From Clostridiales bacterium (GTDB lineage Bacteria > Bacillota > Clostridia > Oscillospirales > Oscillospiraceae): a stretch of 44,381 nucleotides of DNA. Every line of letters starts with the position of its first letter. Position 1 is the stretch's first letter. Shown piece after piece: positions 15,821-25,945 of this stretch. The notes under the pieces are model-generated. The model was given only the letters and a program-made list of their open reading frames with translations. It ran no database searches and was not told where the DNA came from. Made by a program: the position numbers and the translations under genes. The DNA is taken from positions 1 to 44,381 of the forward strand of contig DXYV01000021.1 of the NCBI GenBank assembly GCA_019415645.1, read 5' to 3'.

Positions 15821-16870
15821 ATGAAGGAACCAAAACGAATCCTGGTTTTGTTCGGCGGCTGCTCCAGTGAGCACGCCATTTCGCTGCAATCGGCCCATGC
15901 GGTGCTGACCCACATGGATCGAAGCCGCTATGTGCCGCTGGCGGTGGGAATCACGCGGACAGGCTGCTGGCTGTATTATCCCGGCGATCTGGCGCGAATC
16001 GCCGATGGGACCTGGGCCTCGACGGGGGAGGGGATTGCCTGCACCCTGTGTCTGGACCGGGGGAGCAGAAAGCTGCTTCTGCTGGACGGGACAGAGCGTG
16101 AGCTGCCCTTTGACGCGGCGTTTCCGGTGCTCCACGGCAAGAACGGGGAGGACGGGACCCTTCAGGGCGCGCTGGAGCTGGCCGGGATTCCGGTGATCGG
16201 CTGCGGTACGCTGGCCAGCGCCCTGTGTATGGACAAGGATCGGGCCCACCGGCTGGCGGCCGCGGCAGGCGTCCGGATGCCCCGGAGCCGGGTCCTCCGG
16301 CGGGAGGAAGCCGCCGGAGAGCTGGAACAGGCAGCGGAGGAGGTGGGGTATCCCCTGTTCGTCAAGCCGGTACGGAGCGGCTCCTCTTTCGGCGTGACCC
16401 GGGTGGAGGGCCCGTCCCAGCTGGCAGAGGCGGCGAAACAGGCCCTGGAGCAGGACGACGCGCTGCTGCTGGAGGAGGCGATACCCGGTTTTGAAGTGGG
16501 CTGCGCCGTGCTGGGCAACGAGGAACTGACCGTGGGCCTGGTGGACGAGATCGAGCTGAAAGGCGGCCTGTTCGATTACGAGGAGAAATATACCCTCAAG
16601 ACCGCCGCCATCCACTGTCCGGCCCGCATCGCGCCTGCACTGGCGCGGAAGGTGCAGGAGACGGCGAAACGGCTCTACCGCGCGCTGGGATGCCGGGGCA
16701 TGGCCCGGGTGGATCTGTTCCTGACGCCGGAGGGCGAGCTGGTGTTCAACGAGATCAACACCATCCCGGGCTTTACCGCCCACAGCCGCTATCCGGCGAT
16801 GATGCAGGGCGTGGGAATCGGATTCCCGGAGTTGGTCAGCCGTTTGATCGAACTGGGGGTGGAGGCATGA
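15821..16870 (+). CDS. vanG: VanG-type D-alanine--D-serine ligase
   Basis: 349 residues of the D-Ala-D-X ligase, ATP-grasp family. It should join D-Ala to D-Ser to give a modified peptidoglycan precursor end with low glycopeptide affinity. Visible are FGGCSSEHAISL (N-terminal substrate loop), VLHGKNGEDGTLQG, the ATP-grasp core PLFVKPVRSGSSFGVTRV, the omega loop EEKYTLKTAAIHCPARI, which resembles VanG of Clostridioides difficile more than VanA or Ddl, and the metal-binding FNEINTIPGFT. Choosing D-Ser over D-Ala or D-Lac is inferred from this loop and from the neighbouring serine racemase and VanXY. The stop overlaps the vanXY start (ATGA). Confidence 0.9.
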   Translation: MKEPKRILVLFGGCSSEHAISLQSAHAVLTHMDRSRYVPLAVGITRTGCWLYYPGDLARIADGTWASTGEGIACTLCLDRGSRKLLLLDGTERELPFDAAFPVLHGKNGEDGTLQGALELAGIPVIGCGTLASALCMDKDRAHRLAAAAGVRMPRSRVLRREEAAGELEQAAEEVGYPLFVKPVRSGSSFGVTRVEGPSQLAEAAKQALEQDDALLLEEAIPGFEVGCAVLGNEELTVGLVDEIELKGGLFDYEEKYTLKTAAIHCPARIAPALARKVQETAKRLYRALGCRGMARVDLFLTPEGELVFNEINTIPGFTAHSRYPAMMQGVGIGFPELVSRLIELGVEA

Positions 16871-17610
16871 GCGCGCTCAGACTGCGCCGGGAGCAGGTGG
16901 GCCGGGGCCCCCTGATTCTGGTGAATGACCGCCACCCTCTGCAGGAGACGGAGGCAGAGGAGCTCACCGCTGTGCGGGAGCAGGTCCCGGACATCCGGAT
17001 GGAGCGCCGGGCGGCCCAGCTGCTGCGGGCCTGTCTGGAGCAGGTGGACCGGACGGGAGACATTGTGCCGGTATCGGGCTGGCGCAGCCAGGCGGAACAG
17101 CAGCAGATCTGGGACGACTCCATGGCAGAGCACGGATCGGAGTTCACCCGCCAGTTCGTGGCCCTGCCCGGATGCAGCGAGCACCAGACCGGCCTGGCCA
17201 TTGACCTGGGACAGCGCGCGGAGGAGATCGACTTTATTCGCCCGGAGTTCCCCTATGACGGCGTCTGCGGGGCTTTCCGGCAGGCGGCGGCCCGCTATGG
17301 CTTTGTGGAGCGCTACGAAGCGGGCAAGGAGCCGATCACCAGAATCGCCCATGAGCCCTGGCATTTCCGCTATGTGGGCGTCCCCCATGCGCAGCTGATG
17401 ACAGAACGGGGGCTGTGTCTGGAGGAATACACCGAGCTGGTGGCCCGGCAGCCGCTGACCTGTACTCTGGAGAATGGGCGCCGGGTGCGGGTGTTCCATG
17501 TGCCGTGTGCGGGCGAGGAGACTGTTTTCACACCCCCGGAGGGCTGCGTTCAGGTATCGGGGAACAATGTGGACGGATTTGTGGTCACCTGCTGGGAGGG
17601 GAGGGCATGA
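16867..17610 (+). CDS. vanXY: VanXY-type D,D-dipeptidase/D,D-carboxypeptidase
   Basis: 247 residues. It should cleave D-Ala-D-Ala dipeptide and remove the terminal D-Ala from pentapeptide precursors, removing vancomycin targets. The zinc motif CSEHQTGLAIDLG gives His106 and Asp113; HEPWHFRYVG gives Glu163 and His166. There is no signal peptide or membrane anchor, as expected for cytoplasmic VanXY rather than VanY. The ATG at 16867 overlaps the vanG stop by four bases; a longer frame starting at 16690 lies inside vanG and is not used. The stop overlaps the vanT start in the same way. Confidence 0.92.
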   Translation: MSALRLRREQVGRGPLILVNDRHPLQETEAEELTAVREQVPDIRMERRAAQLLRACLEQVDRTGDIVPVSGWRSQAEQQQIWDDSMAEHGSEFTRQFVALPGCSEHQTGLAIDLGQRAEEIDFIRPEFPYDGVCGAFRQAAARYGFVERYEAGKEPITRIAHEPWHFRYVGVPHAQLMTERGLCLEEYTELVARQPLTCTLENGRRVRVFHVPCAGEETVFTPPEGCVQVSGNNVDGFVVTCWEGRA

Positions 17611-19685
17611 GCCGCCCTTCGGACACCGGGGCCCTGGACCGGTTCCGGCTTTTGGCCGCTCTTTTGGTGGTGACCATTCATACGTCGCCGCTGACCAGCT
17701 ATACCCCTTTGGGGGATTGGTTCCTGACCCGCGTCCTGGCCCGGGTGGCGGTGCCCTTCTTCCTGATGACCAGCGGTTATTTTCTGGCCCGGGATTCCTG
17801 GCGGGGAATGGGCCGCTTTCTGAAGCGGAACGCGATGGTCCATGGGGCCGCGGTCCTGCTCTACCTGCCCCTGAACCTCTATAACGGCGGCTTTTCCGGC
17901 GTGGAGTGGCTGAAGCGGCTGTTTCTGGACGGGACCTTCTATCATCTGTGGTATTTCCCGGCCCTGCTGCTGGGGGTGCCCATCGCATATGGGCTGAGCA
18001 AGCTGGGCCGTGGGCCGGCCCTGGCCGCAGCCGGCGTGCTCTACCTGATCGGGCTGGGCGGCGACAGCTATTATGGCCTGGCGGTCCAGTTTCCGGCCCT
18101 GCAAAGCCTTTATGACGGCATTTTTGCCGTGTTTGCGTACACCCGCAACGGCCTGTTCCTGGCTCCGCTGTTCCTGCTGCTGGGCAGTATGGGCAGGCGA
18201 GGGGCCCGTGGCCCCTGTGCAGCCGGGCTGGCGGCCTCCTTTGCCCTGATGACCGCCGAGGGGCTCTGGCTGCGCAGCCTGGAAAGTCCGCGGCATGACA
18301 GCATGTACCTGTTCCTGCCTGTATGCATGGTGTTCCTGTTCCGGCTGCTGCTGTCGCTGGGAGGCCGGCCCAGCCGCTCCCTCCGGTCTTTGGCCCTGTG
18401 GATCTATCTGCTCCATCCCTGGTGTATCGTGCTGGTACGGGGCGCGGCCCGCGCGGCCGGACTGGAGGGCCTGCTGATTGCGAACAGCCTGGGCCACTTC
18501 TGCGCCGTGCTGGCGCTGAGTGTGCTGCTGGCCTGGGGGCTGGAGCTCCTGCGTCCCCGCCGCCCAAATCCCACGGACCGGGCCTGGCGGGAGCTGGACC
18601 GGGCGGCGCTGACCCACAACATCCAACAGCTCCAGGCTGTGCTGGCCCCCGGCTGTGCCCTGATGGCGGTGGTCAAGGCGGACGCCTACGGTCACGGCGC
18701 GGTCCCGGTGGCCCGGGCCTGTCAGCGGGCGGGGGTGCGCGCCTTTGCCGTGGCCTGCCTGAGCGAGGGCATCCAGCTGCGCCGGGCGGGAATTTGGGGC
18801 ACAATTCTCATCCTGGGGGAAACGCCCGCCCGGGAGGCGCCGCTGCTGCGCCGGTGGCGGCTGATCCAGATGGTGGCCGACGCGGAGCACGGCTGGGCGC
18901 TGGCTGCGCAGGGGGAGAAGGTCCGCGTCCACCTGGCGCTGGATACGGGGATGCACCGGCTGGGCATTCCCTGGCAGGCTAAGGAGAGCATCGCCGCGCT
19001 GTACCGGCAGAAAAACCTGCGTATCGAGGGCGTATGTTCTCACCTATGCGTGTCAGATGAGACCAGTGCGGAATCGGCCGCCTACACCGACCTCCAGTTG
19101 GAGCGCTTCTATGATACGGTCCGCTGGATGGAGGGGGAGGGGCTGCCCCCGGGAAAGCTCCATATCCAGGCCAGCTACGGGATTCTCAATCTGCCGCCTC
19201 AGCCATGCGCCTACGCCCGGGCGGGCATCGCCCTCTATGGAGTGCTCAGCCAGGCGGGGGCGGTGCGCCATCCTCTGGACCTGCGGCCGGTATTGGCCCT
19301 GCGGGCCCGGGTGGTCTCGGTGCGGGTGCTGGCCCCGGGAGAGACGGCCGGCTATGGGCGGGCCTTCCGGGCAGAGCGGACGACCACACTGGCGGTGATT
19401 GCCGTGGGCTATGGGGACGGCCTGCCCCGGGCACTGACTGCGCAGGGAGGAGCGGTCCTGATCCGCGGGCGGCGCTGCCCTATGGCGGGCCGCATGTGCA
19501 TGGACCAGCTGCTGGTGGACGTGACCGGCGTGGAGGGGGTGCGCCCCGGCGATGTGGCCACGCTGATCGGCCGGGACGGGGCGGAAAGCATTCCGGCGGA
19601 GGCGGTCGCGGCCCACTGCGGCACCATTGCCAATGAGCTGCTGGCACAGCTGGGAGAGCGCCTGCCCACAGTCTGGAAGACATAA
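17607..19685 (+). CDS. vanT: VanT membrane-bound serine racemase
   Basis: 692 residues, near the known length of VanT proteins (about 700). Residues about 1-320 form an acyltransferase-3-like membrane domain with about ten helices (starts LDRFRLLAALLVVTIHTS). Residues about 325-692 are an alanine-racemase-type fold with the pyridoxal-phosphate Lys357 in VVKADAYGHG and the C-terminal VGYGDGLPRAL containing the catalytic Tyr. It converts L-Ser to D-Ser for the VanG ligase. The ATG overlaps vanXY by four bases and is preceded by GGGAGGGGAGGG. It is the last gene of the resistance operon and is followed by a terminator. Confidence 0.93.
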   Translation: MSRPSDTGALDRFRLLAALLVVTIHTSPLTSYTPLGDWFLTRVLARVAVPFFLMTSGYFLARDSWRGMGRFLKRNAMVHGAAVLLYLPLNLYNGGFSGVEWLKRLFLDGTFYHLWYFPALLLGVPIAYGLSKLGRGPALAAAGVLYLIGLGGDSYYGLAVQFPALQSLYDGIFAVFAYTRNGLFLAPLFLLLGSMGRRGARGPCAAGLAASFALMTAEGLWLRSLESPRHDSMYLFLPVCMVFLFRLLLSLGGRPSRSLRSLALWIYLLHPWCIVLVRGAARAAGLEGLLIANSLGHFCAVLALSVLLAWGLELLRPRRPNPTDRAWRELDRAALTHNIQQLQAVLAPGCALMAVVKADAYGHGAVPVARACQRAGVRAFAVACLSEGIQLRRAGIWGTILILGETPAREAPLLRRWRLIQMVADAEHGWALAAQGEKVRVHLALDTGMHRLGIPWQAKESIAALYRQKNLRIEGVCSHLCVSDETSAESAAYTDLQLERFYDTVRWMEGEGLPPGKLHIQASYGILNLPPQPCAYARAGIALYGVLSQAGAVRHPLDLRPVLALRARVVSVRVLAPGETAGYGRAFRAERTTTLAVIAVGYGDGLPRALTAQGGAVLIRGRRCPMAGRMCMDQLLVDVTGVEGVRPGDVATLIGRDGAESIPAEAVAAHCGTIANELLAQLGERLPTVWKT

Positions 19686-19686
19686 G

Positions 19687-19716
19687 AAAACCGCCGTGCT
19701 TTCGCACGGCGGTTTT
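19687..19716. terminator. Bidirectional terminator between vanT and the peptide transporter
   Basis: A 13-bp perfect stem (AAAACCGCCGTGC at 19687-19699 with 19704-19716), loop TTTC, with A and T runs on both sides. It serves two converging operons. Confidence 0.9.
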
Positions 19717-19729
19717 GCTTGTTATGGGC

Positions 19730-20682
<953 letters not shown>

Positions 20683-20686
<4 letters not shown>

Positions 20687-21693
20687 CCGAGATCACCTCT
20701 TTCTTCCGCCGAGGGGCAGTCGGGATGCAGCAGCCAGCAGCTGGCGCAGTGGCCCTCGCCCTGCTGGAACTCGGGGGGCTGCTCCTCATGGCAGATGGTC
20801 ATGGCATGGGGGCAGCGGGCAGCGAAGGCGCAGCCCACAGGCGGCGCGAGCAGGTCGGGCGGCGTGCCGGGAATGGAGGTCAGCCGCTCCACCTTGGTGG
20901 TGTCGGGGGAGGGGAGACTCTTGAGCAGCGCCTGGGTATAGGGATGTGCGTTGCGGTAGAAGATGTCCTCCACCGTGCCGGTCTCCACCACCTTGCCGGC
21001 GTACATGACTGCCACGCGGTCGGCCACGCCGGCCACCACGCCCAGATCGTGGGTGATGAGGATGATGGCGGTGTTGATCTGTTCCTTCAGCTCCACCAGC
21101 AGGTCCATGATCTGGGCCTGGATAGTCACGTCCAGAGCAGTGGTAGGCTCGTCTGCGATCAGCAGCTTAGGGTTGCAGGACAGGGCCATGGCGATCATGG
21201 CGCGCTGACGCATACCGCCGGAAAACTCGTGAGGATACTGTTTGGCCCGCTCCTCCGGGTTGGGAATGTTTACCTGCTTGAGGCAGCGAATGGCCTCCTC
21301 GGCAGCCTCCTTTTTGGAGAGCTTTTTATGCAGCTTGATGGCCTCCACGATCTGCTTGCCCACCGGGGTGGTGGGGTTCATACAAGTCATGGGGTCCTGG
21401 AAGATCATAGATACTTCCTTGCCGCGAATGGCCTGCATCTGCTTTTCCGAGGCCGCTACAATATCGTGCTCGCCCAGCTGGATGGAGCCGGAGACGATGC
21501 GTGCCGGGGGCATGGGGTTGAGCTTCATAATGGTCTGGGCGGTGACCGATTTGCCGCAGCCGGATTCTCCCACGATTGCCAGCACTTCGCCCTCGTCCAC
21601 ATGGAGGGTGACCCCACGCACGGCCTTGACTTCACCGGCGTAGGTATCAAAGGAGACGTGCAGGTCGTTGATGTCTAATACTCGGTTTGGCAT
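20683..21693 (-). CDS. oppD: Oligopeptide/dipeptide ABC transporter ATPase, OppD/DppD type
   Basis: 336 residues. Walker A GESGCGKSVTAQ, signature FSGGMRQRAMIAMAL, Walker B LLIADEPTTALDVT, and the C-terminal region GCAFAARCPHAMTICHE with the Cys residues of the family. The start is the ATG complementary to 21691-21693 because GGAGGTGAT lies directly upstream; the longer frame to 21726 runs into oppC and lacks such a site. Powers peptide import with OppF. Confidence 0.93.
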
Positions 21694-21697
21694 GGAA

Positions 21698-22651
21698 TCA
21701 CCTCCGGAGCTTGGGATCGAACGCATCGCGCAGACCGTCGCCGAACAGGTTGAAGGCCAGCATGGTCAGGCTGATGCAGATGGCGGGCAGGATGAGCTGA
21801 TGGGGATAGATGCGGAAATTCTCGATACCCAGCTGGGCCAGCGTGCCCCAGGAGCAGTTGGGCAGGGGAACGCCCAGACCTAGGTAGCTCAGATAAGCCT
21901 CGGAGAAGATAGCCGAGGGGATGGACAGGGTCACGCGAACGATGACCACGGACAGGGTGTTGGGCAGCAGGTGCTTGGCGATGATTCGGGCTGAGCTGGC
22001 GCCCATGGCCTCGGCCGCCGAAATGAACTCCTGCTGCTTGAGGGAGACTACCTGGCCGCGGACCAGTCGGGCCATGGGAATCCAGCCCACAATGGAGTAG
22101 GCGATGATGATGGTGCCGATACCCTTGGGCAGGACCAGCATCAGCAGAATGACGATCAGCAGATAGGGGATTCCGTTGATGATCTCCAGAATACGCATCA
22201 TGATAATATCCACGGTGCCGCCGAAATAGCCTGAGATACCGCCGTAGACCACGCCCAGGAAAAAGTCGATGATGGCGCTGACGAATGCGATGATCAGAGA
22301 GACGCGGCCGCCCATCCAGAGACGGGTAAACAGATCGCGGCCCAGGGTATCGGTGCCCAGCAGATGGACATGGCCCACGCCGCCGCTGGTGGGCTCGTCA
22401 CAGACGGTGCCGATGGGGGCATCGGTATGGCCGTAGTGCTGCTCCCGGTAGTCAAAGGGACTGAAAATAGGGGCAAGCACGGAAAACAGAATGAGGACCA
22501 CGATCACGACCACGCAGACGAGCGCGACCTTATTTTTGACCAGACGGCGCATGGCATCCTGAAAGAACGTGATGCTGGGTCTGGTAATGCTTTCACTTTC
22601 ATGGGCATTTGGGCCAACATGGGTAAAGCGTTCTTTTGCGATATGTTCCAT
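21698..22651 (-). CDS. oppC: Oligopeptide/dipeptide ABC transporter permease, OppC/DppC type
   Basis: 317 residues with an N-terminal cytoplasmic stretch and six membrane helices. The first helix is VALVCVVVIVVLILFSVLAP; the conserved permease loop is ISAAEAMGASSARIIAKHLL (the EAA motif that contacts the ATPase). GGAGGAGTAAAGCC precedes the ATG. Four bases separate it from oppD and four from oppB. Confidence 0.93.
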   Translation of the reverse strand: MEHIAKERFTHVGPNAHESESITRPSITFFQDAMRRLVKNKVALVCVVVIVVLILFSVLAPIFSPFDYREQHYGHTDAPIGTVCDEPTSGGVGHVHLLGTDTLGRDLFTRLWMGGRVSLIIAFVSAIIDFFLGVVYGGISGYFGGTVDIIMMRILEIINGIPYLLIVILLMLVLPKGIGTIIIAYSIVGWIPMARLVRGQVVSLKQQEFISAAEAMGASSARIIAKHLLPNTLSVVIVRVTLSIPSAIFSEAYLSYLGLGVPLPNCSWGTLAQLGIENFRIYPHQLILPAICISLTMLAFNLFGDGLRDAFDPKLRR

Positions 22652-22655
22652 GGCT

Positions 22656-23591
22656 TTACTCCTCCAATTTTACGCGCGGATCGATCAGACCATAGAGCAG
22701 GTCCACAACCAGGGTACAGGCGACCAGCAGGGCACCATAAAATACCGTGGTGCCGGAGATCATGGTATAATCCGAATCCTTGATGCTCATGACGAAATAT
22801 TTTCCCAGACCAGGGATGTTGAAAATACTTTCAATCACGAAGGTACCGGTCAGTACGGAGGCCACGGTGGGGCCGATGATGGTGACGACCGGCATAATGG
22901 CGTTGCGGAAGGCGTGACGCCACAGAATCTTGCCCTGGGACAGGCCCTTGGCCTTGGCGGTTTTGATATAGTCCTGGCTGAGCACGTCCAGCATACTGGT
23001 ACGCATCAGGCGGGACACCGTCGCCAGGGAGCTCAGGCCCAGCGCGAAAGCGGGCAGGACTGTCTGGGCGAAGGAGCCCCAGCCCTGGACCGGGAAAATT
23101 CGAAATCCAATCAGCTTGGGCAGCTGGAGCGCCAGGAAATACTGGAGCAGCGCGCCCAGAATGAAGCTGGGAACTGAGACGCCTACCATGGCGACAAACA
23201 TGGACGCGGAGTCCAATGCCGTTCCCCGCTTGATGGCCGCCAAGGCGCCTAACAGAACGCCGGCGATGACGGCAAAGATAATAGCCCGGATGCCCAAATC
23301 AGCGGAAATCAGGAACGCGTCCGAAATAATGTCCATGACGGGCTGATTATAAGTGATGGAGATGCCCAGATCACCGCGCAGGCAGTTGCCCATATACATG
23401 AAGTACTGCACAACCACGGGCTTGTCCAAGCCGTACTTGGCCTCCATGTTGGCCATGGCGGTTTCCGAGATCGCTTTGTCGCCGGTGAACGGGTCACCCG
23501 GGAGCAGACGCATCATGAAAAAGGTCAGCGTGATGAGGAGGAACAGCGTCAGGACCGCGTAGGCCACGCGCTTGAGAAAGTAGCGCAGCAA
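22656..23591 (-). CDS. oppB: Oligopeptide/dipeptide ABC transporter permease, OppB/DppB type
   Basis: 311 residues. Six membrane helices, starting MLRYFLKRVAYAVLTLFLLI, with the family's RLLPGDPF and an EAA-type loop YIKTAKAKGLSQGKILWRHA. The start codon is TTG (complement of 23589-23591) with AAGGAGGG upstream. It forms the channel with OppC. Confidence 0.92.
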   Translation of the reverse strand: MLRYFLKRVAYAVLTLFLLITLTFFMMRLLPGDPFTGDKAISETAMANMEAKYGLDKPVVVQYFMYMGNCLRGDLGISITYNQPVMDIISDAFLISADLGIRAIIFAVIAGVLLGALAAIKRGTALDSASMFVAMVGVSVPSFILGALLQYFLALQLPKLIGFRIFPVQGWGSFAQTVLPAFALGLSSLATVSRLMRTSMLDVLSQDYIKTAKAKGLSQGKILWRHAFRNAIMPVVTIIGPTVASVLTGTFVIESIFNIPGLGKYFVMSIKDSDYTMISGTTVFYGALLVACTLVVDLLYGLIDPRVKLEE

Positions 23592-23626
23592 AGGTTTTCC
23601 CTCCTTACAGGAAATGATTTAAGACC

Positions 23627-23661
23627 ATGCGGCAGGGAGCGCATACCGCCCCCTGCCGCAT
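23627..23661 (-). terminator. Hairpin between oppA and oppB (probable partial terminator or mRNA stabiliser)
   Basis: An 11-bp stem (ATGCGGCAGGG at 23627-23637 with 23651-23661) with a 13-base loop. On the minus strand only a weak T content follows. Such a position, after the binding-protein gene and before the permeases, fits the known higher expression of binding proteins. Confidence 0.55.
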
Positions 23662-23695
23662 TGCACGTTACGGTTTCAATGACGACAGATCAACA

Positions 23696-25558
23696 TTACT
23701 CAGCCAGAGTGGTGTAGGCCAGGTAGTAGCCCTGGAAAGACTTGCGGATATAGCCGGAAACGAGCTTCTCGCTGGCCACATAGTCCTCATACCGCCAATA
23801 GACGGGGACGACCGGCATATCCTCAGCCAGCATCAGCTCGGCCTGAACGAAGAGCTGCTCGCGAGCTTCCGGATCGGTTTCAGCCTTGGTGGACTCGATC
23901 AGAGCGTCATACTCCGGGTTGGAGTATCCGGTGTGGTTGTTGCCGTTGTCGGTCATACGAATATCCAGGAAGGTCATGGGGTCGTTGTAGTCGGGGCCCC
24001 AGCCGCCCATGAACATATCGAAGTTCACGGCGTTGCGGCGGGCACGGGCCTCGGTGATGGTGACCACGTCGATGTCCACGTTCTCGATGCCCAGCACGGT
24101 ACGCAGCTGCTCCTGCACCACCTGGGAGAACAGCTCGTTCTCCGTGCCCTCGCTGGTCAGCAGGGAAATGTGAATCTCGCTGACATCAGAGTAGCCCAGT
24201 TCTTCCAGCGCGGCAGCCAGATATTCCTGAGCGACTTCGGGCTCGGAGGTGGGAGAGTAGAGGGGCTGACCACCGTTGGCAGCCACGACCACATCGCTGA
24301 AGCTGCCGCCGTCCACGCTGGTGATGCCGAAGGTGAAGCAGGCGGAGGGCTGGTTGTCATTCTTGAAGACGGTGCTGATGATCTGCTCGCGGTTCAGCGC
24401 GGCGCTGACGGCCTTACGCAGGCTCGGGCTGCGCATGTCAGAGAGCTTAGCGTTGCTGTAAAGATCGGGGTTCGCGTCGATCTGCTCCTGGGTCAGGTTG
24501 TTGCAGAAGAAGTAGTAGCTGTAGCCGCCCACGTAGCTGCTGGGGGTAAAGCCCTCGGCCTCGAACATGGCGCGCTGCTCGCCGGTGATGTCGATGATGT
24601 CGATCTCGCCGGAGAGGAAGGCGTTGTACTTGGTGTTGGTGTCGGTGTACTTCACGAAGTTGATCTCGCTGATGGAGACGTTATCCGCATCCCACCACTC
24701 ATCGTTCTTTTCCAGCGTGATGGTGTTCTCGGTGACCCAGTTGGTCATGCGGAAGGGGCCGCTGTACAGCAGGGTGTCGGGAGAGGTGCCGTAGCGATCG
24801 GCGCCCACTTCTTCATAGAAGGGCTGATAGATGGGGCTCATGACCTCGAACTTCAGATACTGCAGGAGATAAGGAAGGTAGTTCTCCAGCTCGATTTCCA
24901 GGGTGAGCTCATCCACCGCGCGGAAGCCGACCTCGTCCAAGGTAACTTCCTCCGCGCCCTCCACGCCGGACATATAATCGTAGTAGGCCTGGGCGTTCTT
25001 GAAGATGATGGCGAAGTTATAGTACTCAGCGGCGTTGGCGGGGTTGAGCAGCTCGGACCAGGCGAACACGAAGTCGTTGGCGGTCACGTCGCCCACCACG
25101 GCGCCGGTGGAGTCCACCCACTTCATGCCCTCGCGCAGGTGGAAGGTCCAGGTCAGGCCGTCCTCGGAGGACTCCCAGGACTCAGCGGCGGCGCCCACGA
25201 CATTGTTGTTGGCGTCCAGCTTGACCAGAGCGTCCCACATGTGGCGGGAGACAGAGAACTCGGTGTTGTAGGTCTGGAGAATGGGGTTCATGACGGACAT
25301 GGTGGAGCACTCCACGGTGACGGAGCCGGCTTCGCTGGTGCCGGGATACAGGCCCTGGCCCACGTTGGGGTTGACCGAGACCTGGTTGGCCAGCGTGGCC
25401 AGATCAGAGGAAGTGGTGTCCGCGGGGGTACTTGCGGTGCTGTCGGGGGAGGTGCTGGCATCCGGCGCGGTGCTGTTGCCGGAGTCGCCGTTTCCGCAAG
25501 CGGCGAGGGCCGCGAGCATGCCGGCGGCCAGCATGAGAGATAACACTCGTTTTTTCAT
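23696..25558 (-). CDS. oppA: Peptide ABC transporter substrate-binding lipoprotein, OppA/DppA type
   Basis: 620 residues. The N-terminus MKKRVLSLMLAAGMLAALAAC is a lipoprotein signal peptide with the lipobox LAAC at residues 18-21; a low-complexity Ser/Thr/Asp linker follows (about 22-60). The rest is an SBP_bac_5 (cluster C) fold with ESWESSEDGLTWTFHLREGMKWVDS, which is typical of the family, plus YDALIESTKAETDPEAR near the C-terminus. It captures peptides outside the membrane for OppBCDF. It is the first gene of the operon, with 104 bp and a hairpin before oppB. The exact peptide specificity cannot be told. Confidence 0.94.
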   Translation of the reverse strand: MKKRVLSLMLAAGMLAALAACGNGDSGNSTAPDASTSPDSTASTPADTTSSDLATLANQVSVNPNVGQGLYPGTSEAGSVTVECSTMSVMNPILQTYNTEFSVSRHMWDALVKLDANNNVVGAAAESWESSEDGLTWTFHLREGMKWVDSTGAVVGDVTANDFVFAWSELLNPANAAEYYNFAIIFKNAQAYYDYMSGVEGAEEVTLDEVGFRAVDELTLEIELENYLPYLLQYLKFEVMSPIYQPFYEEVGADRYGTSPDTLLYSGPFRMTNWVTENTITLEKNDEWWDADNVSISEINFVKYTDTNTKYNAFLSGEIDIIDITGEQRAMFEAEGFTPSSYVGGYSYYFFCNNLTQEQIDANPDLYSNAKLSDMRSPSLRKAVSAALNREQIISTVFKNDNQPSACFTFGITSVDGGSFSDVVVAANGGQPLYSPTSEPEVAQEYLAAALEELGYSDVSEIHISLLTSEGTENELFSQVVQEQLRTVLGIENVDIDVVTITEARARRNAVNFDMFMGGWGPDYNDPMTFLDIRMTDNGNNHTGYSNPEYDALIESTKAETDPEAREQLFVQAELMLAEDMPVVPVYWRYEDYVASEKLVSGYIRKSFQGYYLAYTTLAE

Positions 25559-25659
25559 TCAGACTCTCCTATCCTTGTTTGATTTGGTTTGAAATCTCGC
25601 CCTCGAAACCTCAAGATGATTCCGAGGCCTTGTGCCGACCACGAAATCATGCTATGATA

Positions 25660-25688
25660 AAGATACTATAAATTTGCCGAAATTGCAA
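25660..25688 (-). promoter_or_regulatory. Possible sigma-A promoter of the opp operon
   Basis: On the minus strand TTGCAA (25683-25688) and TATCTT (25660-25665) are 17 bases apart, about 100 bases upstream of oppA. The remaining 25690-25940 is very AT-rich (long A/T runs) with no gene I can support. Confidence 0.4.
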
Positions 25689-25945
25689 GCGGCTTGACGG
25701 AGAAAATTCATTTCGGAATCTGGAAATGAAAAAAATTTGAGGGCTGGAAAAGGCTTGAAAATAATTTTTTGGAGAGAAATGATTTTGAAATTCTGAATTT
25801 TGCTTTATAAAATTAAAGAAATGAAAAAGAAAAAGTTCTTTACCCTTCTAAAGGGCAAAAGAAGTGCGTCAATACGGCCAAAATTTTGCCGGGAACAGAT
25901 GCAACCCGAGGAAGAAAAAAGGGCAAATAGGGAGGAAGTGTTCGG

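Noticed and set aside
16690..16866. An earlier start for vanXY inside vanG
   Set aside because: It would overlap vanG by 180 bases and the added residues have no family match. The ATGA overlap at 16867 is the usual coupling.
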